DNA from: an uncultured bacterium
Lineage (GTDB): Bacteria > Bacteroidota > Bacteroidia > Bacteroidales > Rikenellaceae
Direction: 5' to 3'
Assembly (NCBI GenBank): GCA_905214725.1
Contig: CAJMNH010000001.1
Span: 310,001 to 374,000 of the forward strand
DNA: 64,000 bases
A model generated the notes under the pieces. That model ran no database searches and had not been told where the DNA came from. It worked only from the letters and a program-made list of their open reading frames with translations. This document shows, in pieces, positions 15,811 to 25,600 of this stretch (within the stretch, counting starts at the first letter, position 1; every line of letters starts with the position of its first letter). The position numbers and the translations under genes are program-made.

Positions 15811-17148
15811 TTATCGGACACCGCGTACCGTAGTTACAACACCGGTAGCCGTCCCGCATGTTACGGTATAGCGTTCGCCCTCATTCAACCCGTTGAATAA
15901 GCACTCCTCCGAAGTAGGAAAGCGGGAACGGTAAGTATTCAGTAGATGTTTTGCGCTCGTCAGATAGTCGGACTCATTTTCGAGCAAGGACACGGCCTGA
16001 GCCATCGCATCGTAAGCAGCCCAGATGACTGCCCGCGCCGCGAAATAGGAGGAAGTACCTACCGAAGCGACATGGCACTGTGCAAGCACGAAGTAAGCTA
16101 TCCCGTTTTCAGGATTCAGATCGCATACCTGACGCATCGCCATTGCAGCAATCGTATAGTTTCTCGCCACTAGCTCAATCAAACCTATACGCATCAGCAG
16201 TTTTTCACGCTCGGCGTTGTCGCTTTCGGTGGCAAGGACCTCGTTCAGATATTTGACTGCCTTATTATACTCGCCGCAGTTTTCAAATTTCCGAGCCAAT
16301 ACCAATGCAATCTCAGACGAGGGTTTGATTGCATAGCATTTCTCAGCGATCGTGAAGAAATAGTCTCCGTCGCACCCTGCAGGTAACATCAACGTAAAGG
16401 CCTGCCACAGCAGCGCCTCGTCATCGGGAGCAACTTCGAGTTTGCCGCGGAACGACTTTTCGAGGAGATCGCATCTTATAGCGCCGCTATCCAAAAAGGC
16501 ACTATCGAACAGGCCCTTGAATTCGGCGGCATCGGGGTTATTCATAAATACAGGCATCAAGCGGGCGTATTCATCCATAACTTCGTCGGGCGTCACCTCG
16601 TCGGTATTTTTATAGTCATTGCAGAGGTTGGTGAAGTAAAGCTCCACGGTCTCGGGATTCACCTTATCTCCGCCAGCAGCAATCGCGTCCTGAAAAAACT
16701 TGCGGATACCGGCACGATCCGTAGGATTATAAATCACATACTCGCGGGCCTTGCGGTCGAGAATATAGGGAGTGCCCTGCCTGAGATGGTCGCCGAAATA
16801 CTTGGCGCGCAGATCATACATCAGCACCAGCGAATCGACGCATCTATTTCTTTCATCTATGCTTTTGGCACGGCTGATCTTGCTCTTATAGATTGTAGTA
16901 CCGCGGATAAACGTGTTCTCTGATGCCTCGGGAACCCGATCGATCAGGATTTTCAGATATTTGGCCGCCTCGTCCCAGTCACGGTTTTCGACCGACTCTT
17001 TCAGGAGGTTGCTGTTCTGGATATTCTGCGCCCTCTCTTCGGCAGTCGCGCCCCATTTTGCGTATTGAGGACTGTTGAAATCCTGTGCTATCGCCGCCAC
17101 GCTGAAAAGTGCGGATACTGCGGCGAATAAAATCTTAACGTGTTTCAT
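15811..17148 (-). CDS. Secreted tetratricopeptide-repeat protein
   Basis: 445 residues with a cleavable signal peptide (MKHVKILFAAVSALFSVAAIAQ). The mature part is helical, with degenerate TPR units most evident at about 255-370 (LARKFENCGEYNKAVKYLNE, then IGLIELVARNYTIAAMAMRQ, then IAYFVLAQCHVAS). The segment YAKWGATAEERAQNIQ soon after the signal peptide is typical of a Bacteroidetes-specific periplasmic TPR family. It has no lipobox Cys, so it is soluble in the periplasm rather than lipidated. A small Gly/Thr/Val-rich tail (GTATGVVTTVRGV) ends the protein. TPR proteins scaffold complexes; no partner is encoded nearby. Confidence 0.75.
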   Translation of the reverse strand: MKHVKILFAAVSALFSVAAIAQDFNSPQYAKWGATAEERAQNIQNSNLLKESVENRDWDEAAKYLKILIDRVPEASENTFIRGTTIYKSKISRAKSIDERNRCVDSLVLMYDLRAKYFGDHLRQGTPYILDRKAREYVIYNPTDRAGIRKFFQDAIAAGGDKVNPETVELYFTNLCNDYKNTDEVTPDEVMDEYARLMPVFMNNPDAAEFKGLFDSAFLDSGAIRCDLLEKSFRGKLEVAPDDEALLWQAFTLMLPAGCDGDYFFTIAEKCYAIKPSSEIALVLARKFENCGEYNKAVKYLNEVLATESDNAEREKLLMRIGLIELVARNYTIAAMAMRQVCDLNPENGIAYFVLAQCHVASVGTSSYFAARAVIWAAYDAMAQAVSLLENESDYLTSAKHLLNTYRSRFPTSEECLFNGLNEGERYTVTCGTATGVVTTVRGVR

Positions 17149-17274
17149 TTTATCTGTTGATTTCTGAGTTTTATATTCCTGTTCGTGCCGTCATTAATCA
17201 TTTTCGAGATGAAAAACAGTATTCGCTATTCTCGGTGCCTGCAAAGAGCGTGTAACCGATGATGATTAAGCCGC

Positions 17275-17312
17275 ATAATACCTCTTTTTCATTTAGCTTA
17301 AAGAGGTATTAT
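17275..17312. repeat. Perfect 13-bp inverted repeat in the intergenic region 17149-17511
   Basis: 17275-17287 (ATAATACCTCTTT) is the exact reverse complement of 17300-17312, with a 12-nt loop. There is no T run typical of a terminator on either side. The rest of the 363-bp gap holds no convincing gene. Confidence 0.6.
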
Positions 17313-17364
17313 ATCTTAAAGATATGAAATATTTTGATATGTAACTACGACAAAGCTTGGTTTT

Positions 17365-17403
17365 TATGAAAAACCGGCGACACGATTCGTTTGACTGCCG
17401 GTT
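17365..17403 (-). terminator. Probable terminator downstream of the 226-residue membrane protein
   Basis: On the minus strand a 7-bp stem AACCGGC/GCCGGTT (17397-17403 with 17372-17378) is followed by TTTC. The long loop makes it a moderate call. Confidence 0.5.
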
Positions 17404-17511
17404 GCCGCCCCTACTCGTTATGAATCCATCCTCGGATATCCCGACAGCGTAAGGTGGGGTACAATGAAATCTCGTTTTGTATTGATTCATGCGAGCTGAG
17501 CACCCTGCGGA

Positions 17512-18192
17512 TCAGTTTACCACCTCTTTCCCCTGATAATCCGAGAAACGCTGTGAAAGGTCCTCCTCTTCCCGCTGGCGGCGGATTTCCTGATGAAGCT
17601 CTTCGAGCGCCTCGTTGTACCGCCGCGTATGCTCGGCGACGGAGAACTTGAGGATGCGGATATAGGAGTCGAAAAACTCGGCGAATTCGCTCTTTCGCCG
17701 CTGCAGGCACTCGATCGAGAAGAGAACGGCTTCCGGTCGCAGCAAGATTTTGACCATCCGCATCGAGTTCATCACCTCCTGCGCCATGCGGGCCATCAGT
17801 TCGTCGTTCAACTCCGAACGTTTACGGCCGAACCCGATATGCAATTCGAAATAGTGTTCTTTGAGATGAAGCACGTATTTTATGTTGTCGATCCGAAACA
17901 GCAGATCGCCGTCGCCGTCCACTTCGGGTTCGAGTCCCCGCATCCGCAGAAAACCCAGCAGCCATCGGCAGGAAAGAAGCTGTCGTTTCCGGTACTCGCG
18001 ATATCCCCGCACCATGCAGATGCCGATCATAAGCGCGAGCATCGCACCGCCGAGTACGGCCGCGATCCGCTTCGAACCGGAAAAAACGGCCAACACAGGC
18101 GCTGTTACGAGAAATGCAATGATGAGATGCACCCTGTATCTTCTGAGCCGCGCAAGAGACTTATGTAAAGCAGATGTAACCGACTGTTTCAT
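17512..18192 (-). CDS. Two-span membrane protein with cytosolic C-terminal domain, unknown
   Basis: 226 residues. Two adjacent hydrophobic helices (about 22-39 and 44-61) are followed by a soluble domain: a compact alpha/beta stretch (80-120, GLEPEVDGDGDLLFRIDNI) and a long charged helical tail (about 175-220) that may form a coiled coil. I do not recognise the family. The minus-strand element TATATTTG at 18212-18219 lies 20 bp before the ATG, indicating a separate transcript from udk upstream. Nothing nearby suggests a pathway. Confidence 0.65.
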   Translation of the reverse strand: MKQSVTSALHKSLARLRRYRVHLIIAFLVTAPVLAVFSGSKRIAAVLGGAMLALMIGICMVRGYREYRKRQLLSCRWLLGFLRMRGLEPEVDGDGDLLFRIDNIKYVLHLKEHYFELHIGFGRKRSELNDELMARMAQEVMNSMRMVKILLRPEAVLFSIECLQRRKSEFAEFFDSYIRILKFSVAEHTRRYNEALEELHQEIRRQREEEDLSQRFSDYQGKEVVN

Positions 18193-18211
18193 CTCGATTT
18201 GGGATTGTCTG

Positions 18212-18219
18212 CAAATATA
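18212..18219 (-). promoter_or_regulatory. -7 element of the two-span membrane protein gene
   Basis: TATATTTG on the minus strand, immediately after the udk terminator; gives a very short 5' leader. Confidence 0.5.
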
Positions 18220-18221
18220 AG

Positions 18222-18254
18222 AAAAAAAGAGACCAACCGTTCCCGATCAGTCTC
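18222..18254 (-). terminator. Terminator of udk
   Basis: Minus-strand stem built from GAGAC/GTCTC (18250-18254 with 18229-18233), extended by wobble pairs, followed by seven Ts. Confidence 0.7.
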
Positions 18255-18275
18255 AAATTTCGATCCGAACGTAAA

Positions 18276-18896
18276 TTACTTCGCCGCAATCAACGAACGG
18301 ATATTCTGGATAAGCATCGCCACGGCCACCGAATTGAATCCGCCTTCGGGAATGATGACGTCGGCATATTTCTTCGACGGCTCGACAAACTCCTCGTGCA
18401 TCGGTTTGACAGTGGTGATATATTGGTTGATGACCGACTCCATCGTCCGGCCACGCTCGCAGACGTCGCGCAGAATACGTCGCGCCAGACGCACGTCGGC
18501 GTCCGTATCGACATATACCTTGATGTCCATCAATTCGCGCAGCGCCTTGTTTTCGAAGATCAGGATACCGTCGACGATAATTACTTTCGACGGTTTTACG
18601 GCAATCGTTTCGGGCAGACGGTCGTGCTCGACGAACGAATAGACGGGATGGGTGATCGGCACGTTGTTTTTCAGCGCACGGATATGCTCCACCATCATAT
18701 GGGTGTCGAAGGCCTGCGGATGGTCGTAATTGAGTTTCGTACGCTCTTCATAGGTCAATTCGGGATGCGCCTTATAATAATAGTCATGGCACAGCGTAGC
18801 GACGTCGTCGTCCTTGAACGCCTCCTGCAACCGTTTTACGAGCGTACTTTTGCCGGAACCGGTGCCTCCGGCAACGCCGATGATCGTAACGTTCAT
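18276..18896 (-). CDS. udk: Uridine kinase
   Basis: 206 residues from MNVTIIGVAGGTGSGKSTL. P-loop GGTGSGKST (about 9-17), HDYYYK for nucleoside contact (about 36-41), the LID-region pattern RLARRILRDVCERGR (about 149-163) and TTVKPMHEEFVEPSK are all diagnostic of uridine/cytidine kinase. It phosphorylates uridine and cytidine in pyrimidine salvage. An upstream in-frame ATG (18920) adds eight residues that do not belong to the family. It follows gyrB after 69 bp, with a hairpin in between. Confidence 0.95.
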   Translation of the reverse strand: MNVTIIGVAGGTGSGKSTLVKRLQEAFKDDDVATLCHDYYYKAHPELTYEERTKLNYDHPQAFDTHMMVEHIRALKNNVPITHPVYSFVEHDRLPETIAVKPSKVIIVDGILIFENKALRELMDIKVYVDTDADVRLARRILRDVCERGRTMESVINQYITTVKPMHEEFVEPSKKYADVIIPEGGFNSVAVAMLIQNIRSLIAAK

Positions 18897-18965
18897 ATGA
18901 ATCGCTTTATTAAATGTCATACAAAAGAGGAGCCGCCCTTACGGACAACTCCTCCTGCGTTCGAA

Positions 18966-20918
18966 CTATGCGTCGATATTGGCATACGTAGCGTGGCGTT
19001 CGATGAACTCGCGTCGGGGCGGAACGTCGTCGCCCATCAGCATCGAAAAGACGCGGTCGGCTTCGGCGGCGTTCTCGATCGACACCTGACGCAGAATGCG
19101 CGTATCGGGATTCATCGTGGTCTCCCACAACTGCACGTCGGACATCTCACCCAGACCTTTGTAACGCTGAATATGTACGCCTTTCCCGAATTCGGCCGAA
19201 ATCTGGTCGCGCTCCTCTTCCGTCCAGCAATAACGCTCCTGCTTCCCCTTTTTAACGAGGTAGAGCGGCGGGGTAGCGATATAGACATGGCCGTTTTCGA
19301 TCAACTCCTTCATCTTGCGGAAGAAGAACGTCAACATCAGCGTAGCGATGTGGCTGCCGTCGACATCGGCATCGGTCATGATAATGATCTTATCGTAGCG
19401 CAATTTCTCCAGATTGAGCGCCTTGCTGTCTTCCTCGGTTCCGATCGTGACACCGAGCGCTTGGAACATGTTCTTGATCTCCTCGTTCTCCCACATCTTG
19501 TGTTCCTGCGCCTTCTCTACATTGAGAATTTTACCGCGCAGCGGCATAATGGCTTGGAAGTTACGGTCGCGTCCCTGCTTGGCCGTTCCGCCTGCCGAAT
19601 CGCCCTCGACGAAGAAGATTTCGGCGATCGAACGGTCGCGGCTCGAACAGTCGGCCAACTTGCCCGGCAGACCTGCGCCCGACAACGGCGTCTTGCGCTG
19701 CACGGCTTCACGAGCCTTGCGGGCAGCATGACGGGCCTGCGCCGCCAATACGACCTTTCCGACGATCGCCTTGGCATCCTTCGGATTCTCTTCCAGATAG
19801 TTGGCCAACGCCTCCGAAACGGCCTGATCGACCGAAGCGGCCACCTCGTCATTGCCGAGTTTGGTCTTGGTCTGGCCTTCGAACTGCGGTTCGGCGACTT
19901 TCACCGAGATTACGGCCGTGAGACCCTCCCGAAAATCGTCGCCGCTGATATCGAACTTCAACTTGGCAAGCATCCCCGAATCGTCGGCGTACTTTTTGAG
20001 CGTGCGCGTCAGCGCGCGGCGGAACCCCGTGAGGTGCGTACCGCCCTCGATCGTATTGATGTTGTTGACATACGAGTGGACGTTCTCCGAAAACGAATCG
20101 TTGTACTGCATGGCCACTTCGACCGGCACGCCGTTCTTCTCGGTGTCGAGGTAGATGATCGACTCGATGATCGGTTCGCCGCGCGTAGCGTCGAGATACT
20201 GCACGAACTCCTTCAAACCGTCTTTCGAGTGGAAGGTCTCGCTGAGGTAATCGCCCTGCTCGTCCTTCACGCGCTTGTCGGTGATCGTGAGCTGGATGCC
20301 CTTGTTCAGGAAGGCCAGCTCGCGCAGACGGTTTGCCAGAATCTCGTACTTATACTCCGTCGAATGGGTGAAAATCTCGTCGTCGGGCATGAACGTAATC
20401 GTCGTGCCCCGATCGCTGCATGCGCCGCAGATCTCCAGCTTCGAAGTCGGCACGCCCTTGCAGAACGTCTCACGATAGATTTTGCCGTCGCGGTGTACTT
20501 CGGCAATCAGCAGTTTCGAAAGGGCGTTGACACACGATACGCCGACGCCGTGCAAACCGCCCGACACCTTGTAACTTCCCTTGTCGAACTTACCGCCCGC
20601 ATGCAGCACGGTAAGCACAACCTCCAACGCCGATTTGCCCTCTTTTTCGTGATAGTCGATCGGGATACCGCGACCGTTGTCCCGGACGGAGACCGAGCCG
20701 TCCTCGTTGATCGTTACATCGATATCCGTACAATAGCCAGCCAACGCCTCGTCGATCGAGTTGTCGACCACCTCATATACCAGATGATGGAGTCCCTTCT
20801 CGCCGATATCGCCGATGTACATGGCCGGACGCTTGCGCACGGCTTCCAATCCCTCCAGCACTTGAATACTCGACGCGGAATACTCCTTCTCCTGTTTGTT
20901 CAGTTCTTCAGTACTCAT
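18966..20918 (-). CDS. gyrB: DNA gyrase subunit B
   Basis: 650 residues, typical for Bacteroidetes GyrB. The GHKL ATPase carries VVDNSIDEALAG (about 50-61) and GGKFDKGSYKVSGGLHGVG (about 108-126). The TOPRIM domain has FVEGDSAGGTAKQGRDR (about 436) and MTDADVDGSH (about 511), and the C-terminus is EFIERHATYANID. With GyrA it introduces negative supercoils using ATP. RDR followed by NFQAI rather than a ParE-type sequence, together with the whole-length match, favours gyrase over topoisomerase IV. gyrA is not in the window. Confidence 0.96.
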   Translation of the reverse strand: MSTEELNKQEKEYSASSIQVLEGLEAVRKRPAMYIGDIGEKGLHHLVYEVVDNSIDEALAGYCTDIDVTINEDGSVSVRDNGRGIPIDYHEKEGKSALEVVLTVLHAGGKFDKGSYKVSGGLHGVGVSCVNALSKLLIAEVHRDGKIYRETFCKGVPTSKLEICGACSDRGTTITFMPDDEIFTHSTEYKYEILANRLRELAFLNKGIQLTITDKRVKDEQGDYLSETFHSKDGLKEFVQYLDATRGEPIIESIIYLDTEKNGVPVEVAMQYNDSFSENVHSYVNNINTIEGGTHLTGFRRALTRTLKKYADDSGMLAKLKFDISGDDFREGLTAVISVKVAEPQFEGQTKTKLGNDEVAASVDQAVSEALANYLEENPKDAKAIVGKVVLAAQARHAARKAREAVQRKTPLSGAGLPGKLADCSSRDRSIAEIFFVEGDSAGGTAKQGRDRNFQAIMPLRGKILNVEKAQEHKMWENEEIKNMFQALGVTIGTEEDSKALNLEKLRYDKIIIMTDADVDGSHIATLMLTFFFRKMKELIENGHVYIATPPLYLVKKGKQERYCWTEEERDQISAEFGKGVHIQRYKGLGEMSDVQLWETTMNPDTRILRQVSIENAAEADRVFSMLMGDDVPPRREFIERHATYANIDA

Positions 20919-20941
20919 TCCTATGATGTTAAATTAACGTA

Positions 20942-20972
20942 CAAATATACGATTTTTTTACGACATCTGCAA
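20942..20972 (-). promoter_or_regulatory. Promoter of gyrB
   Basis: On the minus strand TTGC (20969-20972), 19 bp, TATATTTG (20942-20949), 23 bp before the ATG. Confidence 0.55.
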
Positions 20973-20998
20973 GCCCTTCGAGAGGCTTTTTCGCACGG

Positions 20999-21742
20999 CT
21001 AAACGCGCTCCAGAAGCGCCTGCATATCGACCTCTTTGACACGGCCTTTTTCAAAGACGATCGTGCGGGCCGGATACTCCTCGATAAGATTGGTATTGTG
21101 CGTCGACATCACCACCGCGCACCCGCTTTGTGCAATCGTACGAAACAGCCGCATGATCCCGTCGGCCGTCACGGGATCGAGATTCCCTGTCGGTTCGTCG
21201 GCCAGTAGCAGCCGTGGTTTATTGAGCAGCGCACGGGCGATAACCAGTCGCTGCTGCTCGCCGCCAGAAAGCTCGAACGGCATCTTGTAGTGCTTGGCCT
21301 CCAACCCGACGAGTTGCAGCACCTCGTCGATGCGGCGACGAATCTCCGATTCGAAACGCCAACCCGTAGCTCGCATCACGTAATAGAGGTTCTGAAAAAC
21401 ATTGCGGTCGGTCAACAGCTGGTAGTCCTGAAAGACAATGCCGATTCTCCGGCGCAGATAGGGGACCTGCCGGCGGCGCAACTTCCGCAGGTCGAACTCT
21501 ACGACAGTGCCTTCTCCGACAAGAAGTTGAACGTCCGCATATAATGTTTTCAACAAGGTGCTTTTTCCGCTTCCCACGCGGCCGATCAGATAGACGAACT
21601 CTCCTTCGTCGACAGCAAGATTCACTTCCGAGAGCACCAACTCGCCGGAACGAACCAGCCGTTCGGCCGATTGTCTGCCGAACGGATTTTCGGCGTGATA
21701 GATCGCAACGTCTTTTAACTCGATAACGCGTTTTCCGCTCAT
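20999..21742 (-). CDS. ftsE: Cell-division ABC transporter ATP-binding protein FtsE
   Basis: 247 residues. Walker A GRVGSGKST (54-62), Q-loop FQDYQLL (104-110), signature LSGGEQQRL (158-166), Walker B LLLADEPTGNLDP (178-190) and the switch His in MSTHN. The spacing and the FQDYQLL Q-loop are characteristic of FtsE, which with the membrane protein FtsX regulates peptidoglycan hydrolases at division. No ftsX is adjacent. A longer insertion between the first strands (AENPFGRQSAERLVRSG, about 18-34) is seen in Bacteroidetes homologues. Minus-strand TATCTTTG at 21770-21777 is a probable -7 element. Confidence 0.85.
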   Translation of the reverse strand: MSGKRVIELKDVAIYHAENPFGRQSAERLVRSGELVLSEVNLAVDEGEFVYLIGRVGSGKSTLLKTLYADVQLLVGEGTVVEFDLRKLRRRQVPYLRRRIGIVFQDYQLLTDRNVFQNLYYVMRATGWRFESEIRRRIDEVLQLVGLEAKHYKMPFELSGGEQQRLVIARALLNKPRLLLADEPTGNLDPVTADGIMRLFRTIAQSGCAVVMSTHNTNLIEEYPARTIVFEKGRVKEVDMQALLERV

Positions 21743-21769
21743 ATGCTGTATTCTCTATTAAAGTAAGGT

Positions 21770-21777
21770 CAAAGATA
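21770..21777 (-). promoter_or_regulatory. Probable -7 element of ftsE
   Basis: TATCTTTG on the minus strand, 28 bp before the ATG; preceded by CAC as in the tmRNA promoter but without a clear TTTG box. Confidence 0.45.
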
Positions 21778-21876
21778 GTGTTTTTTCGCGGGATCGGGGG
21801 CATTTCTTCTACAAAAAACACGATCCGTGCGGAGAATAAATCCCCGTTCAGATTAGTTTTATCGCGGCAAACGTTC

Positions 21877-21977
21877 TTGCGCTCGGCTTGCACAGCTTTG
21901 CGGGTGCTGCGCCCCGCTTAGATAGGCTGCGCCTTGGCAAAATGCAAATAAAATTTGCTTTTGCGCTCGGCTTGCAC
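21877..21977 (+). repeat. 17-bp direct repeat upstream of tmRNA
   Basis: TTGCGCTCGGCTTGCAC occurs exactly at 21877-21893 and at 21961-21977 (84-bp period). The second copy abuts the -7 box of the tmRNA promoter; the first is followed by a degenerate AGCTTTGC. Confidence 0.85.
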
Positions 21978-21985
21978 TATCTTTG
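21954..21985 (+). promoter_or_regulatory. Promoter of tmRNA
   Basis: TTTG (21954-21957), 20 bp, TATCTTTG (21978-21985). The predicted start near 21991 leaves about 40 nt of precursor before the mature 5' end. Confidence 0.8.
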
Positions 21986-22032
21986 CATTGCATTTCAATG
22001 GAACTTTCCCACCGAAAGTCCCTGCCAAAAGA

Positions 22033-22433
22033 GGGGATGACCGGTTTTGACAGCAGGTAGAGTTTGATTGTAAGCACGTCGAGCGCTGTGTGGCGGCTCG
22101 TAAATCCCGACGCTCAATGTATAAATGGCAATAATAGCTATGCACTCGCTGCCTAATTTTCAAAGAAAATTAGCTTAATCACCGGATCCCAGGCGGTTCG
22201 GCGACGAGTATCCCGAGGGGTGGTTCCGCTCTTTAATCGCTCTTCATATGGGGTATCATTCATTTAGAGATAGTGCGGTGCAGCGCCTCGGGCGCCGTGC
22301 GAAATAAAGAGGCTGGGACTTGAGTTAGGCTGCCGCCTGCCGGGCTCAAGTAGAAGGATGAAACGGTCGGCTAAACGTGTAGAAAGCAGTTGAGGTCCTT
22401 GTTTGGACGCGGGTTCGACTCCCGCCATCTCCA
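22033..22433 (+). ncRNA. ssrA: tmRNA (transfer-messenger RNA)
   Basis: 401 nt. The 5' end GGGGATG pairs with 3' CATCTCC (22426-22432, one G-U), discriminator A, and CCA is not encoded. The tRNA-like 3' part carries GGGTTCGACTCCCGCC, and the 5' part has the conserved GACCGGTTTTGACAGCAGG. The tag frame 22127-22156 reads GGC to GCC then TAA, encoding GNNSYALAA. tmRNA with SmpB rescues ribosomes on broken mRNAs and marks the product for proteolysis. Pseudoknot-like hairpins are apparent between 22200 and 22380. Confidence 0.97.
22127..22156 (+). other. tmRNA tag-peptide reading frame
   Basis: Codons GGC AAT AAT AGC TAT GCA, then CTC GCT GCC TAA, give GNNSYALAA; the preceding alanine would come from charged tmRNA. 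The C-terminal ALAA is the protease-recognition end common to tags. Confidence 0.9.
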
Positions 22434-22442
22434 CTGAAAGCG

Positions 22443-22471
22443 ACGCTCGGGATGATCCCGAGCGTTTTTTT
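22443..22471 (+). terminator. tmRNA terminator
   Basis: 10-bp perfect stem (22443-22452 with 22456-22465), 3-nt loop, then seven Ts, 10 bp after the tmRNA 3' end. Confidence 0.9.
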
Positions 22472-22574
22472 AATTCGTGTCCCTCCTCCGAATTCCGCGT
22501 ATTTTTGGAACGGAGACCCGACTCGAACGGCCGTTTATCTCGGTAAAAGGATCCGAATCGTCCGAAACGATATA

Positions 22575-22606
22575 TTTGCTTTTCAGTCCGAATTTTTCTA
22601 CTTTTG
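22575..22606 (+). promoter_or_regulatory. Promoter of the hybrid histidine kinase gene
   Basis: TTTG (22575-22578), 20 bp, TACTTTTG (22599-22606): full consensus. It places the transcript start near 22612 and decides the start codon at 22659. Confidence 0.75.
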
Positions 22607-22658
22607 TTCAAATTTATCCCTACGAAGAAAAATCCGGTTGCATTTTAGAAAAAGTCGA

Positions 22659-25600
22659 ATGGAAGAACATAATTTACTGCACGATATTCTGCTCGATGCA
22701 AAGATAGGGTGGTGGAAAGTCGATTTCCCCAAACGGGTCTTTCTGCTATCCGATTATCTGAAGGAGATCTTAGGGACGAAAAACCACGAGATCGGATTCG
22801 ACCGGTTCCTCGAATTCGTCGACGATCAATACCGAGCCTTCGTAGATAGCCAGATCAATGCAGCGGTCATCCGTCCATCCCAAGAGCAGGTCTTTCCGCT
22901 CATTTGTCCGAACGGTGAAATTTGGCTTCGCTGGAAAATCCTGCATCGGGAAAATTCAGACAACGGCGAACCGCTCCGCCTTGCCGGATATGCGCAGGAG
23001 GTCGATCCCGCCGCTCTTCAGAAAGCCGGCAACTTTTCGTATGTCCGAATGAACAGTCTGGCCTATCGGCTTAACAGCATCTCCCATACGCTGCTCTCCC
23101 TGTTGCATGTCGAATCGACGGACAGCATCATCAATAAAGTACTGGCCGACATTCTCAAAATGTTCAAAGGAAGTCGCACGTATATCGGCGAGTTCGATTG
23201 GGAACGGCGAATGCATCTCTGCACCTACGAAGTAACGGCTAACGGCGTAACGCAGGAATGCGACACGATGAACCGGATTTCAATGGACGAAACCCCTTGG
23301 TGGATGCAGCAGCTCGGGGCGGGAATTCCCGTCATCCTCTCCAATCTGGGCGAACTTCCGGCCGAAGCGCAGCGGGAGAAGGATATACTTGCCCTGCAGG
23401 ACATCAAGTCTATGATCGTCATGCCGTTGATAGCGCATGAAAAGATATGGGGTTATGTCGGCATCGACATCGTGGAGCGGCACCACGAATGGAGCAACGA
23501 AGACTGTCAATGGTTCGCTTCGCTGACGAACATTATCAACATCTGCATCGAGTTGCAGCGCTCCAAGGAAGAGGCGCAGAACGAACGCGACTACCTACAA
23601 AGCCTCTACCGATATATGCCGTTAGGATATATTCGGTTTAAGATTCTGTACGGAGACGCCGGCCATCCGATAGACTGTCTGATCCTTGACGCCAACTATG
23701 CCGCCGATGCAATCATCGAATTACCGAGAGAACAATATGTCGGAAAAAAGGGCAGTGAACTGGGATCGAACGTAGTGGATTCTCTGCCCGTACTCACCCG
23801 AATTCTCGATTCGGAGCATTATACGGAACAGAACTCCCGTCTTAAAATATCAGGGAAATTCATCCATTCCATACTCTATTCCACACGAGAGGACGAAGTC
23901 GTGAGCCTCTTCTCCGACACAACCGAGGTGACGAAAACGCACGATGCGCTCGACCGCAGCGAGAAGCTTCTTCGCAACATCTATGACAACATTCCCGTCG
24001 GGTTGGAATTATACAACAAGGACGGTCGTCTGGTGGACATCAATAACAAGGATATGGAGATCTTCGGTATCCGGCGGAAGGAGGACATTCTCGGGGTCGA
24101 TTTCTTCGGGAATCCCAATGTCCCGGACGACGTTCGGAATCGGGTGCGCGCCGGCGAGGAGTTCGCATTCAAAATCTACCACTCGCTCGATCGACTGAAA
24201 GGGTACTGCCATACGTCCAAAACAGGGTTCCTCGAAATTTACACGACAGTCAGCATGCTCTACGACAAGCAGGGCGAGTTGTGCAATTTCATGCTCATCA
24301 ACATCGACAATACGGAGATCAACCGAGCGCACAGCCGCATCGCGGAGTTCGAAAGTTCCTTCTCGCTGGTCAGCCGTTACGGCAAAGTAGGCTATGGCCG
24401 TTTCGACCTGCTCTCCAAGGAGGGGTTCGGCATGCCTCAATGGTTCATCAATCTGGGCGAGAAACCCGACACTCCGCTGAAAGAGGTGATCGGCATTTAC
24501 AGGCACATCGAACCGGAAGATCGAAATTCGGTAATGGAATCCATCTCACAGGTTCGGGCCGAGAAAATCTACGTCTTCACCAAAGACCTGCGGGTTCACA
24601 CGCCGGAAGGTCTGAAATGGACTCGCGTCAATGTCATGCGCAATCCGATGAACAACGACCCGTCGAAAATCGAGATGGTATGCGTCAACTACGACATCAC
24701 GGAGTTGAAGGAGACCGAGATGCGGCTGATCGAGGCCAAGAACAAAGCAGAGGTGAGCGATCGGCTCAAATCGGCCTTTTTGGCCAATATGAGCCATGAA
24801 ATCCGCACGCCGCTCAATGCCATCGTCGGTTTTTCGAATCTGTTGATGGAGGCCGACGACGCCACAGAGCGCAGTGAATACATGGCCATCGTACAGGAGA
24901 ACAACGATCTTCTATTGAAGTTGATTTCAGACATTCTCGATCTTTCGAAAATCGAAGCCGGAACCTTCGAATTCAACTTTACGACAGTCGACGTCAACCA
25001 GATGTGTCAGGACATCATTCGGACGCTCGGAATCAAGGCGCAGGAACGAAACGATACGCTTCTGTTCGGGAACCACCGACCGGAATGCCACCTCGTGAGC
25101 GACAAGAGCCGATTGGTGCAGGTATTGACCAACTTCATCAACAATGCGCTGAAATTCACGACTCAGGGCACGATTACACTGGGTTATGAATTCGGCAAGG
25201 AAGATGAAATAACATTTTACGTGGAAGATACCGGAGCCGGTATCCCGCAGAAAGACCTGCCCTCCGTATTCGATCGGTTCGTCAAATTAAATACGTTCAT
25301 GCAGGGAACGGGTCTGGGACTCTCCATTTCCAAGAGTATCGTCGAGCAGCTGGACGGCCGGATTGGTGTGAATTCCGAAGAGGGAAAGGGTTCCCGATTC
25401 TGGTTTACGCTTCCTTATTCGCAGCCTCCGCACACGGAGCAGGCTCCCGGACAATCCACGCCGATACCGCCGGAGACAACCCTTCGGGACGAAACGCCCG
25501 TCCTGCTGATCGCCGAGGATACGGACAGTAATTACCTGCTGCTTTCGTTGCTGCTGAAAAAAGAGTATGAGATTTATCGGGCGAGAGACGGAAGGGAGGC

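Noticed and set aside
18396..21002. Very long open frame antisense to udk and gyrB
   Set aside because: It mirrors the third-position GC bias of gyrB and udk, has no family resemblance, and lies wholly opposite two unmistakable genes.
22452..22658. N-terminal extension of the hybrid kinase
   Set aside because: It would begin inside the tmRNA terminator and upstream of a full-consensus promoter at 22575-22606.
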